Below, one piece after another: positions 20,801 to 30,200 of a stretch of 64,000 nt of DNA. Position 1 is the first letter of the stretch, and each line of letters begins with the position of its first letter. The stretch lies in the NCBI RefSeq assembly GCF_009389715.1, contig NC_052399.1, positions 4,826,978-4,890,977 on the forward strand. The letters are read 5' to 3'. The DNA is from Phoenix dactylifera. Taxonomy: Eukaryota > Streptophyta > Magnoliopsida > Arecales > Arecaceae. The translations under genes and the position numbers were made by a program. The notes beneath the pieces were generated by a model. That model searched no databases, was not told where the DNA came from, and worked only from the letters and a program-made list of their open reading frames with translations.

Positions 20801-23319
20801 TTTTTCTTCAAACAAATGGATGGAAACACCACTGCCTATATGCTGTAATAGGCAGGTGCAATAAAAGATTTAAGTTAGATTTAGTTTCAGAGTGGAGTTA
20901 GGAGTATGTAAGAAAATTTTCTTTGGAACTTAAGTTGCTTGGTTGTAATCTTGTTCACTACTATACAGTAATTGGTGAAACTTGTGGTTTATGAGAGATC
21001 TTCACCTTACCTGATTCCTTGGACGACAAAGGGGTGCATGGACTGCTACAGAAGGTACTTTCATTTGCTAGCGAATCATCTATCATATATGGTACGAAGG
21101 CATTCTGAGAAAATGGCTAGGTTGGTCGAAGAAAAGTTGTTGGTCTCATCATGCTTTTAAGACCGTTACAATAGTCTAACTTACAAAAAAATTAACAATT
21201 TAATATACCTCCATCTGGGATAGGTCAACAACTAAAGCTTGCAAGATAAAGCCAAACCTTGTTTCTAAACACCTAATACTGTTATTGAAATGAAAGTTCA
21301 GTGAAATGCCAGCAAAACGATCACATTAGCAGCAACTGAGGCTACTAGATTTTTTTTTTCTTTTTTCGATTTGGCTTTTGTATACCTTGGTTGGCATACC
21401 TTATATGGTTATACCTTTTAACTTCTATCAATGCACAGGTAGCCTTACGGCCCTTACCTATTCCAAGGAAGCTCCTTACCTTAATAACACTGATGGAAAC
21501 TTTTGTTTTTCTTTTTTTTTTTCCTGTGAGCATTATAGGCAGTAGAATTTGGCACATGCAAATGCACGCGATAGTCTAATTTAACATGAACATCTCACAC
21601 CATCTAATGGTGATATGATGAAAGGTTTGTAATAGGCTCCTTTATTTATTAAATATACACCTTTTTAGACAGATCCGATTATTTCATTTGATCCATCTCT
21701 CTCTCTCTCTCTCGCTCTCTCTCAATAGCTTCTAAGACCAGAGGAGTTGAACCAAAAAAGGGGGTTTCTATCAACTTATTAGTGAAAGGAGTGAAGACAG
21801 TGAAATGTCATGCTTGAGATGGTCACTCAGATTCCATCTTAGCATTAATATTACAATAGCAGAAAGATAGATATAAACTATCGAAATCGCGCTAATCATG
21901 ATTTATCATTTTTTCCTCAGAAAGATATATCCAATCATTTAGAAATATCATGATGAAGTTTTTATTCATAGTATTTGAAGATGATACAGCCTTGGAAAAA
22001 TAAATATTAACATTATGAAAAGCAGGACAGTATAAGTAAGATATTCGAGCTTACGCTTCTGCCATCTGATGCAATGGAAGTATAAATGGAACCATGGCCA
22101 TCAAAGTGACACTTCTTCTTCCATAAGCAGAAGAAAAGTTGCCCTTGCCTGCAGCCAAAAATTGGATGTTTTGATCAGAGAGCCAAAAGAGTTCAGAAAG
22201 AACTGAAGGAAATGTTTTTTAAAGGGGGGAAAGGGCTTGCTGATTATTCTTTTAATTCCACAATTCTTGATACTTGAAATGAGAACACCTACCCAAGACC
22301 ACTTCAAGATTAGTGGTGGAAGAAAGCATTACCTTGATACCGTCTAATTCATTGGTAGATCATGTCCATTGATTAAACTTCTGCATAAAAAGCTTTCTGA
22401 GTTAAACTTTCTAATGTTGTTAGACAAGCCAATATTAGTGCAATTGTAGGATGCTTATCGGTAAAGATTGAACAGAGATATACGGCCGAAGTGGCAGAGC
22501 ATCACCTCCCTCCTTGTGAGGAAGAGTAGGAGCCAGAGGCAGGCTTTCTTCTTCCATATCTCTCCTTTTCTACTTTCTTTTTTCTTGAAAAAGGGAAAAA
22601 AAGAAAGAGATCCAAAGCTCTTTCCTTTCCTCTTCCATCTCCCTTCATCTCTCTCTTAGGGCTTCTTGGAAAGAAGAAACCAAGACCAAGATCTCTGTGT
22701 TTCTTAGTATCTTTCTTTCCTGAAATCGAATGTTTCCTTCAAATCTATAACTGAAGCCCGGGAATAAAGGAAATCCAAATCTTGCGCACTCCTGAGGAAA
22801 CTACTAGGCATTCGAATTGAACCCATTATTCTTCTTTAGTATCCAGACAGCATCGCCTACGAGGGGCGCGTGCGGGCGTGCGTGCGATGCAAGAAGGTAA
22901 TGAACCGAAGCTAATGAGGATTTCTAGATTCATGGTTTTACCTTTATTACGGATTGTCCTTTTATTGGATTTGAATTACTAGGGTTCTTGACTGTCGAGG
23001 GTCAACAAAAAAAGAAAAGAAAAGAATGGATCGAGTTCGGAGGTGCTCACTCACAAGAACCGATCGTGCTCTTTCTGCCGCCTGAATTCTGGCGAGGCTC
23101 GGTCTCCAAACTCTCCACCCCAGGGCATTGGCATCTCAACGACAAAGAGAAGGGACGTGGGGAGGGGGGCTCATGCTCAGGGTTCCACCTCCTCCATCTT
23201 CCTCCACTGATGGCTCTTCTTCTTATCCTTCTTGTGCCGTCGCTCCAGGACAAAGACGTTGGATCACAACAGACCGCGCTGAGTCCGAGCGACTGCAGCA
23301 ATGCCGTCGCCGTCGCCAT
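8865..23319 (-). CDS. APX6: Ascorbate-peroxidase-related heme peroxidase (APX-R / APX6 type), ten coding exons, frameshifted in exon 8
   Basis: This is a class I-like heme peroxidase, predicted plastidial and H2O2-consuming. Coding exons in transcript order: 23055-23319, 22055-22148, 13291-13418, 12987-13057, 12733-12775, 12549-12645, 12146-12229, 9751-9871, 9094-9160, 8865-8967. Each junction is GT-AG and in phase. Exons 1-2 give a basic, Ser/Arg-rich transit peptide (MATATALLQSLGL; then GRRSVTLMAMVPF). Exon 3 carries the distal heme motif MVFHDAGTF, where classical APX has Trp instead of Phe. Exon 4 begins GGMNGSI. Exon 6 has VSWADLIAVAG and RLGRLDA. Exon 8 has the proximal histidine in LVALLGAHTIG. 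Exon 9 has GLPSDRALVEDDECLR. Exon 8 is one base short in an A-run near 9800-9803, so the literal frame is lost after GDPNV. With that base the protein would be about 357 residues, near the family size (about 330). The start at 23319 has context AAGAAGATGGCG; an in-frame ATG at 23421 is an alternative. Intron 2 is 8.6 kb and holds element 2. Confidence 0.85.
11630..11970. repeat. GTACCGG-rich dispersed repeat in APX-R intron 7
   Basis: The segment is dense in TACCGG, GTACC and GGTAC words (for example CAGTACCGGACCCTGTATCG near 11784). It resembles segments at about 36330-36490, 39010-39350, 40505-40682 and 43705-43865. No protein motif is seen. It is probably a copy of one short interspersed family. 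Confidence 0.45.
14149..14791 (+). pseudogene. gag remnant of element 2 with internal deletion and frame change
   Basis: The first part (14149-14454) begins MIMRLRSHGASNTSR and QVQPEQFNLFIQQVQ, clearly like the Gag N-terminus of element 1. It stops after DEREYD. A second frame (14477-14791) resumes at the Gag C-terminal part, with RRAKILMEIEGQAYLR and the motif YCRFHKDHGHDTEDC (CX2HX4HX4C), and ends REG. The capsid core between them is missing, so a deletion of several hundred bases joined the ends out of frame. Confidence 0.75.
15050..16400 (+). repeat. GC-rich complex repeat array of element 2
   Basis: Irregularly spaced copies of two modules fill this stretch. One contains CGACGACGCGCCCCGACC and GAGCTCGGGGCGCCCTG followed by ATCGCGAGCCAAAGAGCT. 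The other contains GATCTGAGTGGGGGCGCC and AACTAAGAGCCGAAGAGGCC. Copies of the second half of the first module start near 15296, 15603, 15744, 15990 and 16206. The many open frames on both strands come from the repeat composition and are not genes. Shortened copies of the first module recur inside the 3' LTR (20045-20210). Confidence 0.85.
17008..19098 (-). pseudogene. Antisense ORF of element 2, 'putative gypsy type transposon' (Transposase_28-like) protein, degraded
   Basis: On the strand opposite to gag, conceptual translation from about 19098 (MGSPTRARVLGAGSSRVRAS) passes through GVYIETLRAGLRFPLHGFVN, YRLVPAQLAPNSWRMIVDFL and CFVLKDNPANKGW (18641-18952). It continues with KLPKLSRFEQEILDKLLGLG (about 18410-18500). 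These are hallmarks of the plant family annotated as putative gypsy type transposon (Pfam Transposase_28). The C-terminal part (17252-17863) is Arg/Glu/Ala-rich and probably coiled-coil, ending AAQVT at a stop at 17008-17010. Several stops and frame changes break it. Antisense ORFs between pol and the 3' LTR are known in Tat-lineage elements; the function is unknown. Confidence 0.7.
19834..19850 (+). other. Polypurine tract of element 2
   Basis: GAAAGTCGGAGGACAGA lies directly before the 3' LTR start TGATGGGGG and is nearly the same as the tract of element 1. Confidence 0.7.
19851..20789 (+). repeat. 3' LTR of element 2
   Basis: The 939-bp LTR begins TGATGGGGG and ends CACAACA. It contains copies of the internal CGACGACxCGCCCC / GAGCTCGGGGCGCCC module in U3 (20045-20210), a TATA box CTATAAATAG near 20576, and the shared motif ACTTAAGCATCGGAGG near 20637-20652, followed about 30 bases later by TTTGTGCAGGT. 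No second copy exists in the window. Confidence 0.8.
20790..22054. other. Rest of APX-R intron 2, no coding seen
   Basis: AT-rich intron sequence between the element 2 LTR and exon 2 of the APX-R gene. It holds a short (CT)n run near 21698-21723 and a poly-T stretch near 21351-21366. No exon-like segment with splice sites and family motifs was found. Confidence 0.6.
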
Positions 23320-23779
23320 CTTCTTAAAACGAGAGAGCACGGCAACGAGCGATGAAAAACGAAGAAGTGCGTGGATAAAGAAGATGCGGAAGGAGGCGGG
23401 ACCGCTCGCAACCGCTCGCAAAAACCAAGTGCTACAACACGTGCATTATCTCTACCTCTTCTTCTTTTTTAATCTATTATTTTTTCTAAGGCACGTGCAT
23501 TATTTATCCAAGTATCTCAATTTTCAGTACATCCTGCATTACCTCAATTTTCAGTACATCCCGCCAAATCGAAAGAAAAAAAAAACAGTATAACAGACGT
23601 CGAACATCTGCATTATCTCTTCCTTCGAAAGGATATCAAAATAGTCAAATCACGCCACATATTTTCCTCGCGGACTCGGATACAAGTTCTTCAACTATAG
23701 CCTTTTCTGTACTTGTAAAGCGGCATGGAAGGTTCTGTATCGGGGAAAAAAAATATTTCTTTTGCTGACTTTAGATAAT

Positions 23780-23870
<91 letters not shown>

Positions 23871-24233
23871 AATGAAGATCTTGCAGGGAAGTGTTGGATA
23901 GTAAACTCAAGATGTCTACTGTGCGGTTCAAAGTTGAAATTAGTAAGAATTATTCATTAGATGCTTGTTCATAAGAAGTATTCAGTCGACATTGAAACTT
24001 TATCTTTCAATGTCAAAGGCTTGACATTTCAAAATTCATAATTTCTGAACAATCAAGAGGCACAAGAAGATAGTAGTATCTCGGAGAAGAGATTGAGATC
24101 GAGGGCACTCAGTTGGCAATTCTGCTAAGAAAGGAAAGTGAGAATTTTTATTAAAAAAAACTTCAATCAATATTGTTTTTCAAAAAATACTTAAAACTTT
24201 GCAATATTAGGAAAAATTATGTTCATATGAGAT
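23320..24233. other. APX-R 5' flank and AT-rich spacer
   Basis: The first 100-150 bases above the APX-R start are GC-rich and may be 5' UTR. Beyond about 23450 the sequence is AT-rich with an 85-bp (TA)n run. No gene is seen. Confidence 0.5.
23784..23868. repeat. (TA)n microsatellite, 85 bp
   Basis: Uninterrupted TA dinucleotides; a likely length-variable site upstream of the APX-R gene. Confidence 0.95.
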
Positions 24234-24675
24234 TGTTGGTGATGGAAAAAATACAGAACACCTCGACCTTAGGCTAGATCGACCCTTCTGATCTTGGACA
24301 TAAACCGAAGTGAACGACTTTAGCTCCAATCGAGGAGTCGCCAGCTGAGAAGAACCATCAATACGCTGACAATCCACAGTTGTGGCATCCCACATCCTGC
24401 GTCACGTCTGTGCCATATTCTGGCCACGCGGACTGACTCCTGCACCGCGGCCGCACCACCGGCCGCTGCTTGGCATTATTTACGTCACGTCGGCTCAAGT
24501 AACAACAAGACTGACTCTCCAATATAAAGGGGCAACCTAGAGGACTTAAAGTATGCACATAATAAGCACTCACTATAACTCACAGAGACCACCCTCTGCT
24601 GAAATCTCTTCCTTCTATATTATTGTCTCGTTATTATGACTTAGACATCGGAGGGTCTAAGTCTACCCACTAACA
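24234..24675 (+). repeat. Solo or truncated LTR of a Tat-like element
   Basis: It begins TGTTGGTGATGG and ends AACA. It has a TATA-like ATATAAAGGGG near 24521-24531 and the CTTAGACATCGGAGGG motif near 24641-24656, close to the CTTAAGCATCGGAGGG of the elements 1 and 2 LTRs. No internal region or partner LTR is present, and the 5-bp flanks do not match, so it may be truncated. Confidence 0.5.
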
Positions 24676-24792
24676 ACTATAATTTATACTATACCAACAA
24701 TTATAATAACTAACATTATATCATTAATTGGTTCAAGTACAATTTTTTCGATGTCTATCGGTATCAGCAAAATAAAAAAATAACTAACTAAT

Positions 24793-24797
24793 TAATG
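24793..24797. repeat. Target-site duplication TAATG, left copy
   Basis: TAATG directly precedes the 5' LTR and is repeated at 32508-32512 directly after the 3' LTR, marking one clean integration event. Confidence 0.9.
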
Positions 24798-25163
24798 TGG
24801 TGCGGACACGAATACTGGACTGATTATTTTGCGGGATTATGGTCGTCGCAGGAAGACGGTCCAGCCACTTTCATTGTGGCTGGATTGATTGATGTTTTTC
24901 TTTTATTATTATTTATTTTGATAGGATTAGTTTGCATATTGTCTTGTGAGGACCTCTTTCGAATTGTTTTTTTTTATTGGAACTTATTTGTTATTTGGTG
25001 GCCCTATATATATATAGGGCATGCATTTGTTATTTTTTTTTAATGAATTATTGCATGAAAATTAATCTTCTTCTTCCTCCTCTCCTCTCCTCTTTCTCTT
25101 CTTCTTCCCCTCTTTCTCTCCTCTTTCTCTCTGCATTCCAATCCCTATATCCGTCCTGCGTCA
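24798..25163 (+). repeat. 5' LTR of the chromovirus
   Basis: It starts TGGTGCGG and ends TGCGTCA, with TATATATATA near 25007-25016 as a promoter candidate and a CT-rich tail. It differs from the 3' LTR by three transitions (24802, in the GGAACTT stretch near 24981, and at CCTATATCC near 25148). Confidence 0.95.
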
Positions 25164-25167
25164 GCTT

Positions 25168-25179
25168 TGGTATCAGAGC
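25168..25179 (+). other. Primer binding site, initiator tRNA-Met type
   Basis: TGGTATCAGAGC lies just after the 5' LTR and matches the 3' end complement of plant initiator tRNA-Met, the usual primer of chromoviruses. Confidence 0.9.
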
Positions 25180-27254
25180 AGGGCTGACTTTGCCTCTGTT
25201 GCTGAAGTCGAAGGATCCAGTTTATGGACGGACCCCCGCCGATTCCTTTTCGGCCTTTTCCTCACCTGTATTTTGCTAGATCATTTGCACCGCAAACGCC
25301 GGAACGCACGGAAGGTCGTCGCACGGCACGCGTCCCGAAGAAGAAGGGTCACTCCATTTCTTCATTATTTTCTTCCCTGTTCATCACCTCACCCACCGAG
25401 AAAAAAGAAAAAGCAAAACCCTCCCGTCGGTCGACTGTCTTCCGGCGTCAATCCACAGATCGCCTTCGCCCCCCCACCGCCGCCGCCTCCACCACCGTCT
25501 CCTTTCCCTCTCCCTTCCCTCTCGGTCCCTGCACAGAAGGGGAAGACCCCGTCGCCGGCTACCCCCACAGTGGCCCGAGCGGCGAATAAGCCGCTTTCTC
25601 CCTCTTTTTTTCCTCCCCCCCCCTCTCGCCGTTTTCCCTTCCGGCCGCCGCTACACAGGCGCCAACCACCGCCTTCACCTTGCAGCGCCGCCGAATCACC
25701 ATTGGAAGCCACCGCCCGTGACCGAAGCTCGGAGAAGGACGCCACCCCGTTCACTGCCGCACCAGCACCCCGCTCCACCGGCGCAACGTCTTCCCGCACC
25801 CACCGCCGCAAAATCAGGCGAGATCCGGCGGAAGCGGACGGACGGTCGAAGGTGGAAGACGATCCACAGTACGGGTACGATTTCGACCCGTTAACCCTTA
25901 ACCCATTAGCCCGAACCAATTCAAAAAAAAAAAAATTCAAAATTCAAATTTCAATATTGCGGATCGGACTACCTTAACGGGTTGGGTCTGTTAACCCGAT
26001 AACCCGAATCCATTTGGGTTATCAAAAAAAAAAAAAAAAAGCGCTGCACGTGACGCGTAAGTCACGCACGTGCCGCGGTTTATTTCTCTTTTCCCCTCTT
26101 CTTTATTTCCCGATCTTCTTCTTCATCTCCGATCACCGCCTCCCGCCGCCTCCCGCCGCCTCACACCGTCCGACCACCAACATTCCCGCGGCCTTCCACT
26201 GCTCTCTGCGCCACCGCCCTTGTCCCACCGCCGCTGCCATCCTCGCTGCTCGCACCACCGCGCCGCACGCCGCTCACGCCTCCTCTGTACCGCTGCTTGC
26301 CGCTGCTAATTACTGCCGCACCGCCGCGCCGTCGGGTTGCTCCCACCGCCGCGCCGCCGCGTTGCCGTCGCCGCCGTCGACTGCTGCACCGCCACTGTCA
26401 GTTCTGACAGCCATCACCGCAGACCGCCACTGTCGCTTCCCCTGCCAACAGTTGCTCCCACCTCCACCACCGTATCCCGCCCTCCCACCACCGCAACTTT
26501 CTGCCTTCCACTGCTGACAGCGCTCCCCGCTCGCTCCCCACCGCCGCTGCCACGCCTGCTGCTGCACCACCGCGCTGCGCGCCGCCCCTGCCCTTCTTTA
26601 CTGCCGCTCGCCGCTGCTAAGTCGCCGCCGCGCCGCTGCTACAACTCGCCATCGCCGGTCCCCGCGCCATCAGCCATCACGAACTGTCCCGACCAAAGCC
26701 GCCATCAGTTTCTCTGATCACCTTTCAGGGAGGTCTCAGTGATCCCTTCTCTGCCACCGGTCGTCATCGAGCTTCTGTTCTACATCTCTGTAGACCACGT
26801 CTCTTCTGCGCGCACGAGTCTCTCTCCAGACCAGGTCAGCGCTGTTCTCCCATTTCCTGCAGATTCAATTTGCTCAATTAAGTTGGCATTAATTTTCTTA
26901 ATTTGTGCGTGGTACTGCGTCTACAATTCCAAAATACACGCGTTCACACACGTTCACAAGACAAACAGAAACCCTAGTAGCAGCACTTTTAATATTAACT
27001 GTGGAGCTAGCTCAATTCGGGGAAACATACGTGGCTCCGTACCATCTTGCATAGTCCGAAAACTTAGTACTACTGGACTGCATTACTTGTTGGCCTGCGC
27101 TTCATAGTAATTTACAGTTTGCTATGACTATTTGCTAGGGAGTAGTTTTAGTTTATATTGAGCATCTACTTTGCAATTGTGAATTCATTTCATGCATTAG
27201 GTCTCCTTAGGAACCTTTATAGTTGGTTGGCTACTACATTTTGTCATTCATTTT
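25180..27254 (+). other. Long GC-rich untranslated leader of the chromovirus
   Basis: About 2.07 kb separates the primer site from the gag start. Much of 25430-26700 is CCG/CCGCCG-rich and gives long low-complexity frames on both strands (for example 234 codons at 25273-25977). These are Pro/Arg/Ala/Ser runs without domains and I do not call them genes. A segment at 25880-26025 contains repeated GGGTTAACCCG-type words. The last 400 bases are AT-rich. The origin of the leader is unknown. Confidence 0.6.
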
Positions 27255-30200
27255 ATGCATCTACGTAGTGGTCGTGTCGCATCTAATCTTGAGTTCCCCC
27301 TAGACATGGATTCCAAAATTGAAGCCCTATTAAAAGCTATCCATGACACTAATATTCAAGTCCAAAATACGAATGCCCAAGTCCAAGCAAACAACGCCCA
27401 AATTCATGACCTAACCACAATGTCCACCCAGGTTAATGCTCGACTCGATTCAATTGAGGCTTCAATTCAAAGGGTTATTGAATCCCAAAAGGTTAGTACT
27501 CCCCATTTACCGGGTCTTGATGAGGATGATACCCTAGAACAAATCCTAGAACAACAAGGTTCGGTTCGGCAGGGCAACTTTGATCATAGGTCTGTTCCAG
27601 GTCACCATTATGCCTACCCTCGCCCTAGAGGACCTGGTCCCATTCCTCCTGTTGATAGAGGTCACCGACATACCGTAGAATCTAGAGAGCCTCGTGACCC
27701 TGATGAAGATGTAATGCGAGGCATTAGGGTTGAAGCCCCCACTTTCGATGGTCGTCTTGATCCGAAGGTCTTCTCCGTTTGGCTACACGAAATGGATCAC
27801 TTCTTTGAGTGGTACAATCTGTCGGAGGAGAAAAAGGTCCGATTCGCTAGAATGAAACTCCTTGGTCGAGCCAAGTTGTTTTGGCAAAACACCGAACAAC
27901 TGTTAGCCAGGAGACATCAACCTGCTATTACCGATTGGGTAGAGATGAAAGAAAAATTAAAAGAAAAATACCTTCCATTAAGTTATCAATCTGACCTCTT
28001 AGATCGATGGAACAATTTAAGACAAGGTAGTCGCACAGCTACTGAATACATCGCCCAATTTGATGAATTTATGATGCGTAGTAATGTAGCTGAAGATGAA
28101 CGTATGATCTTGAGCCGATTTCGACGAGACCTAAATGATGAGCTTAGGAAAGAACTTGTCCTTCGTGAAGTGTCCACCTTAGACCAAGCCTATACATTTG
28201 TGCAAAATTATGAACAATTCTCCAAATCTATGTTTGCTAGGCGCCCTGACACCAGGCGGGTCCCCACTAGTGCCCAACCATCTGGACCCAGACCCCCAGT
28301 CGGTTCTGTCCCTCCTAAACCCTTTTCTTCTCCACCTATCCAAAACCGAGATATTAAAGGCAAAGAAATTTTAGGTGAACCTCCAAAACCAAGCTCACGA
28401 ATTCAGTGCTTTAAATGCCAAGGGTTTGGTCATGTTGCCTACCAATGTGCAAATCCGACCCTAGTTATTGACACACATGAACAGAAGGATGACATAGATA
28501 ATTTGGAGGAACAAATTTATGAGCCTAATTTAGATGATATTCACGATGTCGAAGACGAAACTGAGGAAGAATCACACACTTTAGGTTGTATCCGACCTAC
28601 TCCCCAGATAATTGCCCACGAACATGACCGATCCACTGTGAATGTAGTACGGTGTGCAATTACCCAGCCTAAAGAGACTGATGACTGGAGACGAACCTCA
28701 ATTTTCCACACTTACATTAAATGCGGCGAAAAAGACTGTAAAGTTATCATTGATAGCGGGAGCTGCATTAATGCGATATCTTCCAGCATTGTCGCCCGCT
28801 TGGGTCTGACTCCTGTGTCCCAACCTCACCCTTATAAGGTCTCCTGGATCGACACGTCGTCCATTCACATTAAGGAACGGTGTCTTGTACCTATTCAAAT
28901 CCTCTCTTATAAAGACACTGTCTGGTGTGACGTACTCCCAATGGACGTAGGTCATCTGATATTAGGTAGGCCTTGGTTGTTCGATCTCGATGTCACCATC
29001 TACGGTCGAACTAACTCTTGCTCCTTTGTATTCCAGGGTAAAAAGATTAAGCTTAATCCTTTACGGCCCAAAACGTTAAATAAGAGTACAGACAAGAGTA
29101 AATCAAAGGGGAAGGAACTGCATATCCTTAACCCCACGGAATTTGAGAGGAACGTCTTTAAGGACTCTCCGGTGTTTGCCCTGCTAGTTACAGAACTTCA
29201 GCCACATCTTAAAAGCACATTATCGGCTGAATCCCTCGCTATTCTCGAGGAGTTCAAAGAAGTTTTTCCGGAAGACCTTCCAGATCATTTACCCCCTTTG
29301 CGTGATATTCAGCACGCCATTGACCTAGTCCCGGGAGCTACCCTTCCTAACCTGCCCCATTATCGGATGAACCCTTCTGATCATGCAGAGCTCCTAAAGC
29401 AAATTAACGAGCTTCTACAAAAGGGATTTATTCGAGAGAGTCTAAGTCCTTGTGCCGTACCTGCCCTTCTTACTCCAAAAAAAGATGGGACTTGGCGAAT
29501 GTGTGTAGACAGTCGGGCTATTAATAGAATCACGGTCAAATACCGTTTTCCTATTCCCCGGCTCGACGATATGCTGGATATGATGGCAGGTGCCTCGATT
29601 TTCTCCAAGATTGACTTAAAAAGTGGCTACCATCAAATCCGGATTCGTCCAGGAGATGAATGGAAGACAGCCTTCAAAACAAAAGATGGCCTCTATGAGT
29701 GGCTGGTAATGCCTTTCGGCCTCTCAAACGCTCCAAGTACATTTATGCGAGTGATGACTCAAGTACTCCGACCTTTTATGGGCAAATTTTTAGTCGTGTA
29801 CTTTGACGATATCCTTATTTATAGTCAAACTAAGGAGCAACATTTAGGCCATTTAAGGCAAGTTTGTATGACTTTACGCAATGAGAGCCTCTATGCTAAC
29901 CTTAAGAAGTGTTCATTTTTCACTACTCACGTAAACTTCTTAGGGTATATAGTCTCCTCTGAAGGTTTATCTGCTGATCCTGCGAAAATCACCGCAATTG
30001 TTGAATGGCCTGAACCTAAGAATATTACTGACATCCGTAGTTTTCACGGCCTGGCCACATTTTACCGTCGTTTCATTAAGGGCTTCAGTACACTTATGTC
30101 ACCTATCACTGATTGTCTTAAACGAGGTGATTTTCAGTGGACACGCGCAGCCGCTAACGCATTTAATAACATTAAGAAAAAAATGACGGAAGCGCCAGTT

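Noticed and set aside
22988..23593. 201-codon plus-strand frame
   Set aside because: It is the complement of APX-R exon 1 and its flank; the minus strand has the motif-bearing exon with a proper start and a GTGAGT donor.
25389..25940. 183-codon minus frame and overlapping 234-codon plus frame in the chromovirus leader
   Set aside because: Both are low-complexity Gly/Arg or Pro/Arg/Ser translations of CCG-rich DNA, with no domain and no splice or start context.
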